Positions 25,502 through 35,435 of a stretch of DNA of 64,000 nucleotides are shown in pieces. Source of the DNA: Mycolicibacterium parafortuitum (GTDB lineage Bacteria > Actinomycetota > Actinomycetes > Mycobacteriales > Mycobacteriaceae). Within the stretch, counting starts at the first letter, position 1. Every line of letters starts with the position of its first letter. Location: contig NZ_AP022598.1 in assembly GCF_010725485.1 (NCBI RefSeq), positions 2,914,001-2,978,000 of the forward strand, read 5' to 3'. The position numbers and the translations under genes were made by a program. The notes under the pieces were generated by a model. That model saw only the letters and a program-made list of their open reading frames with translations, did no database searches and was not told the origin of the DNA.

Positions 25502-26095
25502 TCAGCGTCCGGGCGAGGCCCGGCGTGCGGTACGGCGCCTGCGGACCAACCGGACCGCGACCCACGCCAAGGCGAGCACCGCGACCAGGACGAGTATCGG
25601 CACCAAGATCGCGACGAAAACCAGCGCGAGGCTGGCGATGTCCTCGGCGGTGCTGAGCATCGGTGCGGCCATTCCGGCCGTCGCGACGTTGGCGGCCGGG
25701 CGCACCGTGGACTTGGTCAACGACACCACCAGTGCGATCGCGATGCCGATCGCCACCGGGATCCACTGCCCGGACTGTGCGAAGGCGGCGGGGTCGGTGA
25801 CGACCGCGGTCTGCGCGGACGTGCCAGACCCGAAGACGATGCCGCCCGCGGCCGGCCGCACGAACGTCTGCACCGCGTCGTTGAGGCTGTCGAGCGCGGG
25901 CACCTTGTCGGCGACGACCTCGACGACCAGCAGCACGGCCACGATCACCATGACCCAGCCGTTCGTCAGCCACTCCCACCCGGCAGGCAGGTTCACCAGG
26001 CCGGTGAACCGGGCCAGTAGCCCGAGCGCGAGCAGCGGGATGTAGGCGTTCAGCCCGGCCGCCGTCGCCAGGCCGAACCCGGTGAGCAGCTCCAT
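25502..26095 (-). CDS. DUF4126 integral membrane protein
   Basis: A 197-residue membrane protein starting MELLTGFGLATAAGLNAYIP, a start shared by DUF4126 proteins, with about five hydrophobic segments: 3-30, 45-62, 112-128, 140-155 and 158-182. LLVVEVVADKVPALDSLNDA lies on a loop and has a conserved acidic cluster. The C-terminus is Arg-rich (RLVRRRRTARRASPGR) and probably cytoplasmic. Function is unknown. It follows the methyltransferase-like gene by 25 bp on the same strand. Confidence 0.7.
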   Translation of the reverse strand: MELLTGFGLATAAGLNAYIPLLALGLLARFTGLVNLPAGWEWLTNGWVMVIVAVLLVVEVVADKVPALDSLNDAVQTFVRPAAGGIVFGSGTSAQTAVVTDPAAFAQSGQWIPVAIGIAIALVVSLTKSTVRPAANVATAGMAAPMLSTAEDIASLALVFVAILVPILVLVAVLALAWVAVRLVRRRRTARRASPGR

Positions 26096-26120
26096 GCGAA
26101 TCAGTATGCGGCGAGCGCGC

Positions 26121-26795
26121 TCACCACACCCCGGGGATCAACCGGGCCCGCACCTGCCGGGTGTACTCGCGGTAACCGGGAAGTTCCTCCGTCAGCATCT
26201 TCTCCTCGTCGAGAATGCGGGCGACCATCAGCGGGGCCGCCGCGGCGACGCCGGCCAGGCCCCACAGCGAGTCCAGCGCCGGCGGTGTCGCGAACATCAT
26301 CAACGCGGCCCCGGAGTACATCGGATGGCGGACCACCCCATACAGGCCGGTGGAGACGAGGGTCTGCCCAGGTTCGACGGTGATGCTGGCCCCGGCGAAG
26401 TTGTTCTGCACGATGACCAACTGGGTGATCCCGAGACCGACGCCGACGAGCAGGTTTGCCAGCAGCGTGAGCCATGTCGGCACGTGTGACCACCCGAACC
26501 GATGGTCCAGCGCGCACAGCACGAAGGTCGCCAGCACCAGGACCATCACCGCGGTGATGACGAGACGCTGGACCGGCCGGGTCTCGGCCGTCGGGCCGGC
26601 CTTCATCCGCCGGGCCAGTACCTCGGGGTGGCGGACAGCCAGGTACACCGACGGGGTGAGCGTCGTGACGAGGAAGACCGCGGTGAACACCCAGGCCTGC
26701 CAGTAGTCGAGCGTGCCTGCGGGCCAGAACAGTACGGCGGCGAAGACGACGAGTCCGATCAGCGTGGATGCCAGTGCCTGCAGCTTGATCTTCAT
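26121..26795 (-). CDS. Isoprenylcysteine carboxyl-methyltransferase-family membrane protein (Rv1216c-type)
   Basis: A 224-residue protein with about five membrane helices and the methyltransferase signature GLYGVVRHPMYSG followed by EEKMLTEELPGYREYTRQV near the C-terminus, both diagnostic of the ICMT/phospholipid N-methyltransferase superfamily that binds S-adenosylmethionine. The substrate is unknown, perhaps a lipid. Length equals Rv1216c. ATG overlaps the stop of the ABC permease (ATGA), so it is the fourth gene of the TetR-ABC operon. Confidence 0.8.
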   Translation of the reverse strand: MKIKLQALASTLIGLVVFAAVLFWPAGTLDYWQAWVFTAVFLVTTLTPSVYLAVRHPEVLARRMKAGPTAETRPVQRLVITAVMVLVLATFVLCALDHRFGWSHVPTWLTLLANLLVGVGLGITQLVIVQNNFAGASITVEPGQTLVSTGLYGVVRHPMYSGAALMMFATPPALDSLWGLAGVAAAAPLMVARILDEEKMLTEELPGYREYTRQVRARLIPGVW

Positions 26796-28381
26796 ACCGC
26801 GTCCCTGCTCCGGTAGATCCCCACCGCCAGCGCGGTGAAAAGCGTTGCCGCGAGCACCATCACGGCCATGGCCGGCACCGGGACCTCGGCCGGCGCGGTC
26901 GTCTGCCCGACCGGCGAGAGGTCCAGCACCCAGTCCGGTAGCCGCAGAAGGGCGCCGAGATACAGCGAGGCGACCACGAAGGTCACCGCCAGCCAGCCGA
27001 TCCAACTGCGCCGCACCGCGACCGCGACCGCCGCGACGCCGGCGAGAACCGCCAGCGCCGGCACGAACGCCAGACCGGCCAGCGTCAGCCGCACGACCAG
27101 GCCTGGCTCGTGGACGGTGACCGCGGCGCCCACGCCGTTACCGAGCCCGGCCGCGAGCATGAGCACCGCGGCGCCCGCCGTCGCCGCCGCGACGGCGGTG
27201 ACCAGCCAGCGCCACCTCGGCACCGATCCGGCCAGCACCGCCTCGCCGAGTCCGGACTCCTCGTCGCGGTAGACCCGCAGCACCGCCGAGACCACGTATG
27301 CGCCCGCCGCAGCGGCCAGGAACTGCGACATCGTGGTGTACACCCCGTCACGTCCCTGCGCCGAGAGGATCTGGGCGATGAGCTCGTTGCCCTCGGCCGC
27401 GTCGAGCAACGACTTCGTCATCGACCCGAACGCCAGCCCGGCAATGAACAGCCCTGCGGCCCATCCGAGCAACTGCCCCCGTTGCAGCAGTAGCTGCAGT
27501 CCGAACACCCCGCGCACCGGTGCGGCGCCGGGATGTTCGCCGCTCGACGACACGGTCGCGTCGTCGAACTCACGGCGGGCCTCGAGCGCGGCGGCCAGCG
27601 CGACCAGCGCCGGTGTCACGGCTGCGAGCAGCGCCAGGGGCCACCACCGCAGGTCGACGAACGCGCGCATCTGCTGTGCCCACGCGATCGGGGAGAACCA
27701 GCTCAGCGTGCTTCCCGAGTTGTCGATGACGTCGCCGATCCCGCGAACCAACGCGGAAACGGCGAGCACCGCCATCGCCGCGCCGGTCGCCGCCCTGGCC
27801 GTACGCCACAGTTGGGCAGTCACCGCGGACACGGCGGCGAAGACCGTCGCCACCGCGGTGACACCGATACACATTGCGGCCGAGTCGGCGACAGCGAAAC
27901 CCGCCGCGACTGTCGCCGCCGTCATCGTCACCGCCAGAACGATGTTCACACCGCAGGCGACGGCCAGTGCCGCCGTGGTCCTGGCGTGGCGGCCGACGGC
28001 CGATGACAGCACCAGTTCGGCGACCCCGCTCTCCTCCTCGGCGCGGGTGTGCCGGACCACGGTGAGAATGGCCAGGATCGACGTCGCGACGATCAACGTG
28101 AGCATCAGCTCGTTGGCGATCATCGCGCCGAGATCGGTCTCGTTGGCCCCGAACATCGGGCCGCCCATCATGATGCCCGCCGGTGTCCTGAGCAGGTTGA
28201 CTCGCGCAAGGCGTTGCGCCTCTTCGGGATACGCGAGCTCGAGCGCGTTAGGGGTGTACACCAGGAGCAGCGTCAGCGTCGCGATCCACACCGAGAGCCG
28301 GACCCGGTCCCGCCGCAGCGCGAGCCCGACCAGCCGCGTGGTGCCGGTCCACGCCTCGCCGCGCAGGGATGGAGCGGTCAT
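26792..28381 (-). CDS. ABC-2-type exporter permease (Rv1217c-type)
   Basis: A 529-residue permease with about twelve hydrophobic segments in two six-helix halves, as in the tetronasin/anthrachelin-type exporters. A periplasmic-type loop follows the first helix (YPEEAQRLARVNLLRTPAG). It pairs with the ATPase directly upstream; in M. tuberculosis Rv1217c-1218c exports several drug scaffolds. I take ATG 28381, which overlaps the ATPase stop by one base, over the GTG one codon earlier. A membrane-anchored methyltransferase-like protein follows. Confidence 0.85.
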   Translation of the reverse strand: MTAPSLRGEAWTGTTRLVGLALRRDRVRLSVWIATLTLLLVYTPNALELAYPEEAQRLARVNLLRTPAGIMMGGPMFGANETDLGAMIANELMLTLIVATSILAILTVVRHTRAEEESGVAELVLSSAVGRHARTTAALAVACGVNIVLAVTMTAATVAAGFAVADSAAMCIGVTAVATVFAAVSAVTAQLWRTARAATGAAMAVLAVSALVRGIGDVIDNSGSTLSWFSPIAWAQQMRAFVDLRWWPLALLAAVTPALVALAAALEARREFDDATVSSSGEHPGAAPVRGVFGLQLLLQRGQLLGWAAGLFIAGLAFGSMTKSLLDAAEGNELIAQILSAQGRDGVYTTMSQFLAAAAGAYVVSAVLRVYRDEESGLGEAVLAGSVPRWRWLVTAVAAATAGAAVLMLAAGLGNGVGAAVTVHEPGLVVRLTLAGLAFVPALAVLAGVAAVAVAVRRSWIGWLAVTFVVASLYLGALLRLPDWVLDLSPVGQTTAPAEVPVPAMAVMVLAATLFTALAVGIYRSRDAV

Positions 28382-29286
28382 CACGGTGCCGCCGCGTGGT
28401 ACTCCTGCAGGAACATGTCCTCCAGGGAGGCGGGGGAGACGGTCAGGTCGTCGATGCCGAGCGCGGTCAGATCGGTCATCGCCCGGCCCAGATCGTCACG
28501 GTCGACCGAGAATCGAAGTTGCCCGTCCTCGGTGCGCAGATCGTGCACATACGGCGCGTGAGCGAGCGAGCCGCCGTCGTCGCGCGTCCGGGCGACGACG
28601 GTGGTGCGCATCAGATGGCGCATCTCGGCCAGCGCCCCGGACCGGACCGTGCGGCCCGCCCGCACGATCGTCACGGCGTCGCAGAGCTTTTCGACCTCGG
28701 CGAGGATGTGGCTCGACAGCAGGACCGCGGCGCCGCGGTCGGCGACCTCGCGGACGCATTGCTGGAACACCTTCTCCATCAACGGATCCAGTCCCGATGT
28801 CGGCTCGTCGAGGACGAACAGCTCGCTGCGGGTACTGAACGCGGCGACGATCGCGACCTTCTGCCGATTGCCCTTGGAGTAGGTGCGCGCCTTCTTGTGC
28901 GGGTCGAGTTCGAAACGCTCGATCAGCGCATCGCGGCGCTTGGCATCGACGCTGCCGTCCCCGCGCAGCGAGGCCAGGAAGTCGATGGCCTGCATCCCGG
29001 TCAGATTCGGCCACAGCGTGACATCGCCGGGCACGTAGGCGATCCTGCGGTGCAGACCGACCGCGTCGCGCCACGGGTCGCCGCCGAGAAGTCGTACGGT
29101 GCCGCCGTCGGCGCGCAGCAGCCCCAACAACACCCGGATGGTCGTCGACTTCCCCGCGCCGTTGGGTCCGAGGAACCCGGTGACGTCGCCGGGGGCGACA
29201 GTGAGGTCGAGACCGTCGAGCGCCGTGGTGCGCCCGAACGACTTTCGCAGTCCGGCGATCTCGACCGCAGGCGTGATATCAGCCAT
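28381..29286 (-). CDS. ABC exporter ATPase (Rv1218c-type)
   Basis: A 301-residue ATPase for the following permease. Walker [10 protein letters not shown] is at 40-48, the Q-loop region is [13 protein letters not shown] (PGDV in place of Q, as in the drug-exporter group), and Walker B with its Glu is [12 protein letters not shown]. The signature motif is YSKGNRQK in place of LSGGQ, a drift known in bacterial ABC-2 exporters. The C-terminal ~80 residues are the usual regulatory tail. ATG overlaps the TetR gene's end by 8 bp; the stop is fused to the permease start. Confidence 0.88.
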   Translation of the reverse strand: MADITPAVEIAGLRKSFGRTTALDGLDLTVAPGDVTGFLGPNGAGKSTTIRVLLGLLRADGGTVRLLGGDPWRDAVGLHRRIAYVPGDVTLWPNLTGMQAIDFLASLRGDGSVDAKRRDALIERFELDPHKKARTYSKGNRQKVAIVAAFSTRSELFVLDEPTSGLDPLMEKVFQQCVREVADRGAAVLLSSHILAEVEKLCDAVTIVRAGRTVRSGALAEMRHLMRTTVVARTRDDGGSLAHAPYVHDLRTEDGQLRFSVDRDDLGRAMTDLTALGIDDLTVSPASLEDMFLQEYHAAAP

Positions 29287-29938
29287 TGTCCGCTCCGGGT
29301 GTCGCGGTGAACGGAACCCCTCGCGCGCGTTGCGCGGCGAACGCGTCGTACATCGTCGAGTCCGCCATCAATCCCTGGGTGTAGAGCTCGAGCGCGGGCA
29401 GGATCATCTGCTCGGCGTAGTCGTGGAGCACGACCTTCAGGTCTGTGCTCTCGTGCAGCTGCAGATAGAGCAGGAAACCGCCGCCCCCGGCCAGCGCGAG
29501 GAAGCGAGCCCTCGCCTTCGGATCCGCACTCGGCTTGATCGTGCCGGCCCGCACGCCCTCCTCGATGTACAGCTCGGTGTTCTCGATCATCGTGCGCCAC
29601 AGCATCTTCGACAGCTCTCCGCCGTTCTGCATGCTGCGTACCAGGTACGCCATAATCGGCGCGTACTCCTCGATCTCGGCCATCGCCGCGAACCACGTCG
29701 CGGGGTCCGAGCTCGTGATCGACTCCTGTTTGCTCGCCAGCACGGTTTCGGCGATGAAGTTGTCGCACGCCTTGCGCAACCCCTCCTTGGAGCCGAAGTG
29801 GTGGATCACCAGCCCGGGGCTGACGTCCGCGGCGGCGGCGATCGCGCGCACGCTGACCGAGAAGCCGTCGCGGCCGAACAGCTCTATCGCAGCGTCGCGG
29901 ATCCGCGCCGTGGCGGTCAGATCATCGGCTGAACGCAT
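29279..29938 (-). CDS. raaS: TetR-family repressor, RaaS-like (Rv1219c-type)
   Basis: A 219-residue regulator with an N-terminal helix-turn-helix (residues ~12-55: [20 protein letters not shown], then [16 protein letters not shown]) and a helical ligand domain. In M. tuberculosis Rv1219c (RaaS) represses the adjacent efflux genes and affects survival under antimicrobials. Order repressor-ATPase-permease-methyltransferase is kept. It is leaderless from ATG 29938, with two 7-base repeats flanking its own -10, so autorepression is likely. The ligand is unknown. Confidence 0.85.
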   Translation of the reverse strand: MRSADDLTATARIRDAAIELFGRDGFSVSVRAIAAAADVSPGLVIHHFGSKEGLRKACDNFIAETVLASKQESITSSDPATWFAAMAEIEEYAPIMAYLVRSMQNGGELSKMLWRTMIENTELYIEEGVRAGTIKPSADPKARARFLALAGGGGFLLYLQLHESTDLKVVLHDYAEQMILPALELYTQGLMADSTMYDAFAAQRARGVPFTATPGADNG

Positions 29939-29965
29939 GTTCAGTACGTTAAACGTGCGTTCAGT
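29939..29965 (-). promoter_or_regulatory. Leaderless promoter and candidate TetR operator
   Basis: On the minus strand TAACGT (29946-29951) ends 7 bases before the ATG. ACTGAAC occurs at 29939-29945 and again exactly 20 bp upstream at 29959-29965, flanking the -10, and TGAAC/GTTCA also forms a small dyad over the start codon. Confidence 0.5.
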
Positions 29966-29983
29966 GCGGCGTCAAGGATGTGC

Positions 29984-30045
29984 CGCGAGCAGACGCATAC
30001 TCCGGCGTGTCGTGTGGGACTCGCCGGAGTATGCGTCTGCTCGCG
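29984..30045 (-). terminator. Large perfect hairpin after the methyltransferase gene
   Basis: Arms 29984-30007 and 30022-30045 are perfect reverse complements (24 bp) around a 14-base loop. The hairpin begins 11 bases beyond the methyltransferase stop, where a terminator is expected. Confidence 0.75.
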
Positions 30046-30055
30046 CAGGGAAAGG

Positions 30056-30736
30056 TCAGTCGCGCGCGGCGGCCAGCAGACCGTCGCCGAGCGGGATCAG
30101 CACCGGCGTGAGCCGCTCGTCCTCGGCGATCAGGCGCGCGGCCTCGCGTACCGCGGCCACCTCGTTGTCCTTCGCCGACGCATCGCCTGCGCGTCCGCCG
30201 AGGGCCGCCCGGTGCACGACGATCGCACCGCCCGGACGCAGCAGTCGGACCCCTTCGACGACGAACTGGGGCTGATCGGCGGGCTCGGCGTCGATGAAGA
30301 CCAGGTCGTAGGACTCGTCGGCGAGTCGGGTCAGCACTTCCTGGGCCCGTCCGCTGATCAGCCGGGTCCGGCCGGGACCGACGCCGGCCTCGGTGAACGC
30401 CTGCTTGGCGATGCGCTGGTGTTCGGGTTCGACGTCGATCGTGGTCAGCACGCCGTCCTCGCGCATGCCCGAGAGCAGCCACAGGCCGCTGACCCCGGCG
30501 CCGGTGCCGACCTCGACCACGGCACGCGCCCGGGTCAGCTTGGCCAGCACGCACAGCAAGGCGCCGACCGCGGGGGTCACCGCGCCTGCGCCGATGTCGA
30601 CCGCACGCTCCCGGGCGGCCGCGACGATGGAGTCCTCGGAGATCGAGTGTTCGGCGTGGTTGACGATCGCTTCGGCCTGACGTGCCCGCGCGGAGGGTTC
30701 GCCGGAGTTCGCTCCAGGCTCGTCGGTGTTGGCCAT
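30056..30736 (-). CDS. SAM-dependent O-methyltransferase (Rv1220c-type)
   Basis: A 226-residue class I methyltransferase of the caffeoyl-CoA/catechol O-methyltransferase type. EVGTGAG is at 75-81 (SAM loop), [10 protein letters not shown] follows, and the metal-binding Asp is in [11 protein letters not shown]. The usual second metal ligand DN pair seems replaced (VVHRAALGG), so metal use is uncertain. Residues 1-20 are a polar extension. The substrate is unknown. ATG 30736 is leaderless. It is divergent from sigE, as in M. tuberculosis. Confidence 0.85.
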   Translation of the reverse strand: MANTDEPGANSGEPSARARQAEAIVNHAEHSISEDSIVAAARERAVDIGAGAVTPAVGALLCVLAKLTRARAVVEVGTGAGVSGLWLLSGMREDGVLTTIDVEPEHQRIAKQAFTEAGVGPGRTRLISGRAQEVLTRLADESYDLVFIDAEPADQPQFVVEGVRLLRPGGAIVVHRAALGGRAGDASAKDNEVAAVREAARLIAEDERLTPVLIPLGDGLLAAARD

Positions 30737-30742
30737 GCCCGC

Positions 30743-30748
30743 AGCGTA
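30743..30748 (-). promoter_or_regulatory. -10 element TACGCT, leaderless promoter of the O-methyltransferase
   Basis: On the minus strand TACGCT ends 6 bases before the ATG, with no ribosome binding site between. Confidence 0.6.
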
Positions 30749-30838
30749 GAACCAACGCCGTCGCCCGCCGCACCGACACGCCCGCGTGCGCGACCAGAGT
30801 CACACCTGTTTCCGCTGCTAGAAAAAGGGGTAGCGGTC

Positions 30839-30870
30839 TTTCTCAGGAAAAGTTCAGTTTGCTCATATGC
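30839..30870 (+). promoter_or_regulatory. Possible MprA-type control region of sigE
   Basis: TTTCTCAGGAAAAGTTCAGT holds two similar blocks, TCTCAG (30841-30846) and GTTCAG (30852-30857), in an A/T-rich stretch 32-60 bases before sigE. MprA binds loosely conserved direct repeats before sigE in M. tuberculosis. The match is by eye and weak. Confidence 0.3.
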
Positions 30871-30901
30871 CTGGCACACGGGCGCGGGAAATGGTGATCG
30901 C

Positions 30902-31747
30902 ATGACACACGGCGCATCCAGCGCACGTATCGACTCCGTGCAGCCGGGGAACAACCGGGCGACGCCTCGCGTTTCCGATCTTGAAGGGTCGCCGACCGGC
31001 GGCCGACTGAATGAGCGCCACTTCGATCTGGAGGATGCGACGACCATCATCAACGGCCCCGTGTCCACTGCGCCGGCGAGCGCGCCGGCTCCGGCTCCTG
31101 TTTCTCCGGCTCCTGTCTCGATGGCCCATCTCGAGCAGTTCACCGAAGCCGAATGGGTCGAACCATCCGAGGAGTTGACCGGCACCGCGGTATTCGACGC
31201 GACCGGGGACAAGGCCGCGATGCCGAGCTGGGACGAACTCGTCCGTCAGCACGCCGACCGGGTGTACCGCCTGGCCTACCGGCTGTCCGGTAATCAGCAC
31301 GACGCCGAGGACCTGACCCAGGAGACGTTCATCCGGGTGTTCCGCTCGGTGCAGAACTACCAGCCGGGCACTTTCGAAGGCTGGCTGCACCGCATCACGA
31401 CCAACCTGTTCCTGGACATGGTGCGCCGTCGCGGGCGCATCCGGATGGAAGCGCTGCCCGAGGACTACGACCGGGTGCCGGCCGACGAGCCGAACCCGGA
31501 GCAGATCTACCACGACTCCCGGCTCGGGGCCGATCTGCAGGCGGCGCTCGATTCGCTCGCGCCCGAGTTCCGCGCCGCGGTGGTGCTGTGCGACATCGAA
31601 GGCCTGTCCTACGAGGAGATCGGCGCGACGCTCGGCGTGAAGCTCGGTACGGTGCGCAGCCGCATCCACCGCGGCCGCCAGGCGATCCGCGAGTACCTGT
31701 CCCGTCACGCCGACGCCGGCGCCGGGGACATGGTCACATCTGCATGA
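30902..31747 (+). CDS. sigE: ECF sigma factor SigE
   Basis: A 281-residue extracytoplasmic-function sigma factor for envelope stress. Region 2 spans ~115-180 ([43 protein letters not shown]) and region 4 ~212-266 ([20 protein letters not shown]). From [10 protein letters not shown] onwards it is nearly identical to Rv1221. The N-terminal ~75 residues differ and include a Pro/Ala-rich run (61-73). An in-frame ATG for MAHLEQF (residue 74) could give a shorter form, and M. tuberculosis sigE is known to have alternative starts. ATG 30902 is the first after an in-frame region with no other good start. rseA follows. Confidence 0.92.
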   Translation: MTHGASSARIDSVQPGNNRATPRVSDLEGSPTGGRLNERHFDLEDATTIINGPVSTAPASAPAPAPVSPAPVSMAHLEQFTEAEWVEPSEELTGTAVFDATGDKAAMPSWDELVRQHADRVYRLAYRLSGNQHDAEDLTQETFIRVFRSVQNYQPGTFEGWLHRITTNLFLDMVRRRGRIRMEALPEDYDRVPADEPNPEQIYHDSRLGADLQAALDSLAPEFRAAVVLCDIEGLSYEEIGATLGVKLGTVRSRIHRGRQAIREYLSRHADAGAGDMVTSA

Positions 31748-31829
31748 CGTTCCCGCGCTTGAGTCGGGCGTGTCGCGCTACATTCGAAGGAGCGCGTTGA
31801 CAACGGACGGACTGGAGAGGAGCTGGGTC

Positions 31830-32225
31830 GTGTTCGATCCCGGGCATGCCTTCCGCCGGGCGTTCTCCTGGCTGCCCTCCCAGTTCGCCTCCCAGAGTGA
31901 GGACCCCGTCGGTCCGCGGCAGTTCGGTTCCACCGAGCATCTGTCCACCGAGGCGATCGCCGCGTTTGCCGACGGCGAGCTGCGGATGGCCGCGCATCTG
32001 CGCGCCGCGCATCACATGTCGTTGTGCCAGGAGTGCGCGATGGAGGTCGACGCGCAACGGCAGGCGAGGGAAGCGTTGCGGGATTCCTGCCCGGTCTCGA
32101 TGCCCAGCTCTTTGCTGGGCCTGTTATCGCAGATCCCGGACCGCGCACCGGCCGACGCACCGGAGTCGGCCGACACCCCGCAGTTAGCTGACAGCCCTCA
32201 GCGTCTTCGCCGCAAGCGCCGGTAG
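31830..32225 (+). CDS. rseA: Anti-sigma-E factor RseA
   Basis: A 131-residue zinc-associated anti-sigma protein that binds SigE. The HxxxCxxC motif is His62-Met-Ser-Leu-Cys66-Gln-Glu-Cys69. FRRAFSWLPSQFASQSEDPV and STEHLSTEAIAAFADGELR match Rv1222. GTG 31830 is chosen because AGGAG lies 7 bases upstream and the homologue starts here; the frame is open to 31770. No membrane segment is seen, so it is cytosolic. In M. tuberculosis it is phosphorylated by PknB and degraded by ClpC1P2. Confidence 0.9.
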   Translation: MFDPGHAFRRAFSWLPSQFASQSEDPVGPRQFGSTEHLSTEAIAAFADGELRMAAHLRAAHHMSLCQECAMEVDAQRQAREALRDSCPVSMPSSLLGLLSQIPDRAPADAPESADTPQLADSPQRLRRKRR

Positions 32226-33812
<1,587 letters not shown>

Positions 33813-33815
33813 CCG

Positions 33816-34238
33816 ATGTTCGCGAACGTCGGTTGGGGCGAGATGCTCATCCTCGTCATCGCCGGGCTGGTGATCCTCGGACCGGAACGGCTGCCCGGGG
33901 CGATCCGGTGGACCTCCGGTGCGGTGCGCCAGGTGCGCGACTACGTCTCCGGGGCGACCAGCCAACTGCGCGAGGATCTCGGCCCGGAGTTCGACGACCT
34001 GCGTGAGCCGCTGTCGGAACTGCAGAAGTTGCGGGGCATGACCCCGCGTGCGGCGCTGACCAAGCATCTGCTCGACGGCGACGACTCGATATTCACCGGC
34101 AAGTTCGACGCCAAGAACCCGGGCTCGGGTACACCGCAGAATCCGCCGGCCAAACCGCAGTCCGGGCCGGGACCGGCTGCGGCGGCACCTCCTGCGGCCG
34201 AGCCGACCGCGACCCCGTTCGACACCGACGCGACCTGA
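33816..34238 (+). CDS. tatB: Sec-independent protein translocase subunit TatB
   Basis: A 140-residue protein with the short N-terminal membrane helix ([21 protein letters not shown]: helix about 7-21 and the conserved Pro-Glu-Arg-Leu-Pro turn), an amphipathic helix ([10 protein letters not shown]) and a variable Pro/Ala tail. With TatC it recognises twin-arginine signal peptides. It starts 3 bp after the htrA stop, so the two are cotranscribed. Order matches Rv1224. Confidence 0.92.
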   Translation: MFANVGWGEMLILVIAGLVILGPERLPGAIRWTSGAVRQVRDYVSGATSQLREDLGPEFDDLREPLSELQKLRGMTPRAALTKHLLDGDDSIFTGKFDAKNPGSGTPQNPPAKPQSGPGPAAAAPPAAEPTATPFDTDAT

Positions 34239-34255
34239 CGGCGCGCCGGGGACGG

Positions 34256-35383
34256 TCAGCGACCGGCCGGATCCAGGCCCAGTGACATCCCCGCCAGGCC
34301 GCGCTTGCGGCTCGACAGCGTATCGGCGATCTTGCGAAGTTCCCTGCCCGCCAAGGAATCCGGGGCGCTGAGCACCAACGGCACCCCCGAGTCGCCCGCG
34401 GCCACCAGCTCCGGGTCCAGCGGGACCTGACCGAGCAGCGGCACGTCGGCGCCGACAGCCCGCGACAGGCTCTCGGCGACCTGGCGTCCGCCGCCCTCGC
34501 CGAACATCTTCAAGGTGGGGCTGTCGACCATGTTCTCGACGACGCCCGCGATGCGCTGGCGGGTCTGGATCGCGATCGCCCCGGCCCGTTCGGCAACCTC
34601 GGCGGCCGCCAGCTGCGGGGTGGTGACGACGAGGATCTCCGCGCCGGGGATGAGCTGCGCCACCGAGATCGCGATGTCGCCGGTGCCGGGCGGCAGATCC
34701 AGCAGCAGCACGTCGAGGTCGCCCCAGTACACGTCGGCGAGGAACTGCTGCAGCGCGCGGTGCAGCATCGGTCCGCGCCACACCACCGGGGTGTTGCCCT
34801 GGGTGAACATCGCGATCGAGATCACCCGCACGTCGTGGGAGACGGGCGGCAGGATCATCGAGTCGACCTGGGTGGGCCGGTCCTGGGTGCCCATCATCCG
34901 GGGCACGGAGTGGCCGTAGATGTCGGCGTCGAGCAGCCCGACGGACAGCCCTCGCGCGGCCATCGCCGCGGCGAGATTGACCGTGACGCTGGACTTGCCG
35001 ACGCCGCCCTTGCCGGATGCGACCGCGTACACCCGCGTCAGCGATCCGGGCTGCGCGAACGGGATGACCGGCTCGCGCGAGTCGCCACGCAGCAGCTTGC
35101 GCAACTCGGCGCGCTGCTCGTCGTTCATCACGTCGAGGGTGACCTTGACCGCGCCGGTGCCCGGGACGTCCTGCACCGCCCGCGTGACGCGGTCGGTGAT
35201 CTCGGTCTTCTTCGGGCAGGCCGAGGTGGTCAGATACACCTCGACGTGGACCGAGGCGTCGGATTCGACGGTGACGCTTTTGACCATGCCGACTTCGGTG
35301 ATCGGCCGACGCAACTCGGGGTCGATCACCTTGGTCAGGGCGGCACGTACCGCCGCTTCCAGGTCGTGCGGAGTAGAGGACAT
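34256..35383 (-). CDS. mrp: Mrp/ApbC-type P-loop iron-sulfur carrier
   Basis: A 375-residue P-loop NTPase thought to deliver Fe-S clusters. Residues ~5-80 are a DUF59/MIP18 domain (VIDPELRRPITEVGMVK), Walker A with deviant Lys is SGKGGVGKS (123-131), then LLDADIYGHSVPRMMG and LLLDLPPGTGD. The loop after VVENM is short (VDSPTLKMFGEGGG), several residues less than in Rv1229c as I recall it. The CxxC of some Mrp proteins is absent. ATG 35383 is leaderless; the frame runs open to 35419. Confidence 0.92.
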   Translation of the reverse strand: MSSTPHDLEAAVRAALTKVIDPELRRPITEVGMVKSVTVESDASVHVEVYLTTSACPKKTEITDRVTRAVQDVPGTGAVKVTLDVMNDEQRAELRKLLRGDSREPVIPFAQPGSLTRVYAVASGKGGVGKSSVTVNLAAAMAARGLSVGLLDADIYGHSVPRMMGTQDRPTQVDSMILPPVSHDVRVISIAMFTQGNTPVVWRGPMLHRALQQFLADVYWGDLDVLLLDLPPGTGDIAISVAQLIPGAEILVVTTPQLAAAEVAERAGAIAIQTRQRIAGVVENMVDSPTLKMFGEGGGRQVAESLSRAVGADVPLLGQVPLDPELVAAGDSGVPLVLSAPDSLAGRELRKIADTLSSRKRGLAGMSLGLDPAGR

Positions 35384-35391
35384 CACCGGCG

Positions 35392-35397
35392 AGTCTA
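35392..35397 (-). promoter_or_regulatory. -10 element TAGACT, leaderless promoter of mrp
   Basis: On the minus strand TAGACT ends 8 bases before the mrp ATG. Confidence 0.55.
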
Positions 35398-35435
35398 GGC
35401 GTCGGCGCGCCGTGGTCACGAATTCGGGCGCGGCG

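Noticed and set aside
30839..30870. A SigE-dependent (GGAAC-N-GTT) promoter before sigE
   Set aside because: GGAA is present but no matching -10 occurs at the right distance.
29978..30901. N-terminal extension of sigE to 29978
   Set aside because: It lies antisense to the methyltransferase gene and would give a 589-residue sigma factor; the ATG at 30902 fits the family.
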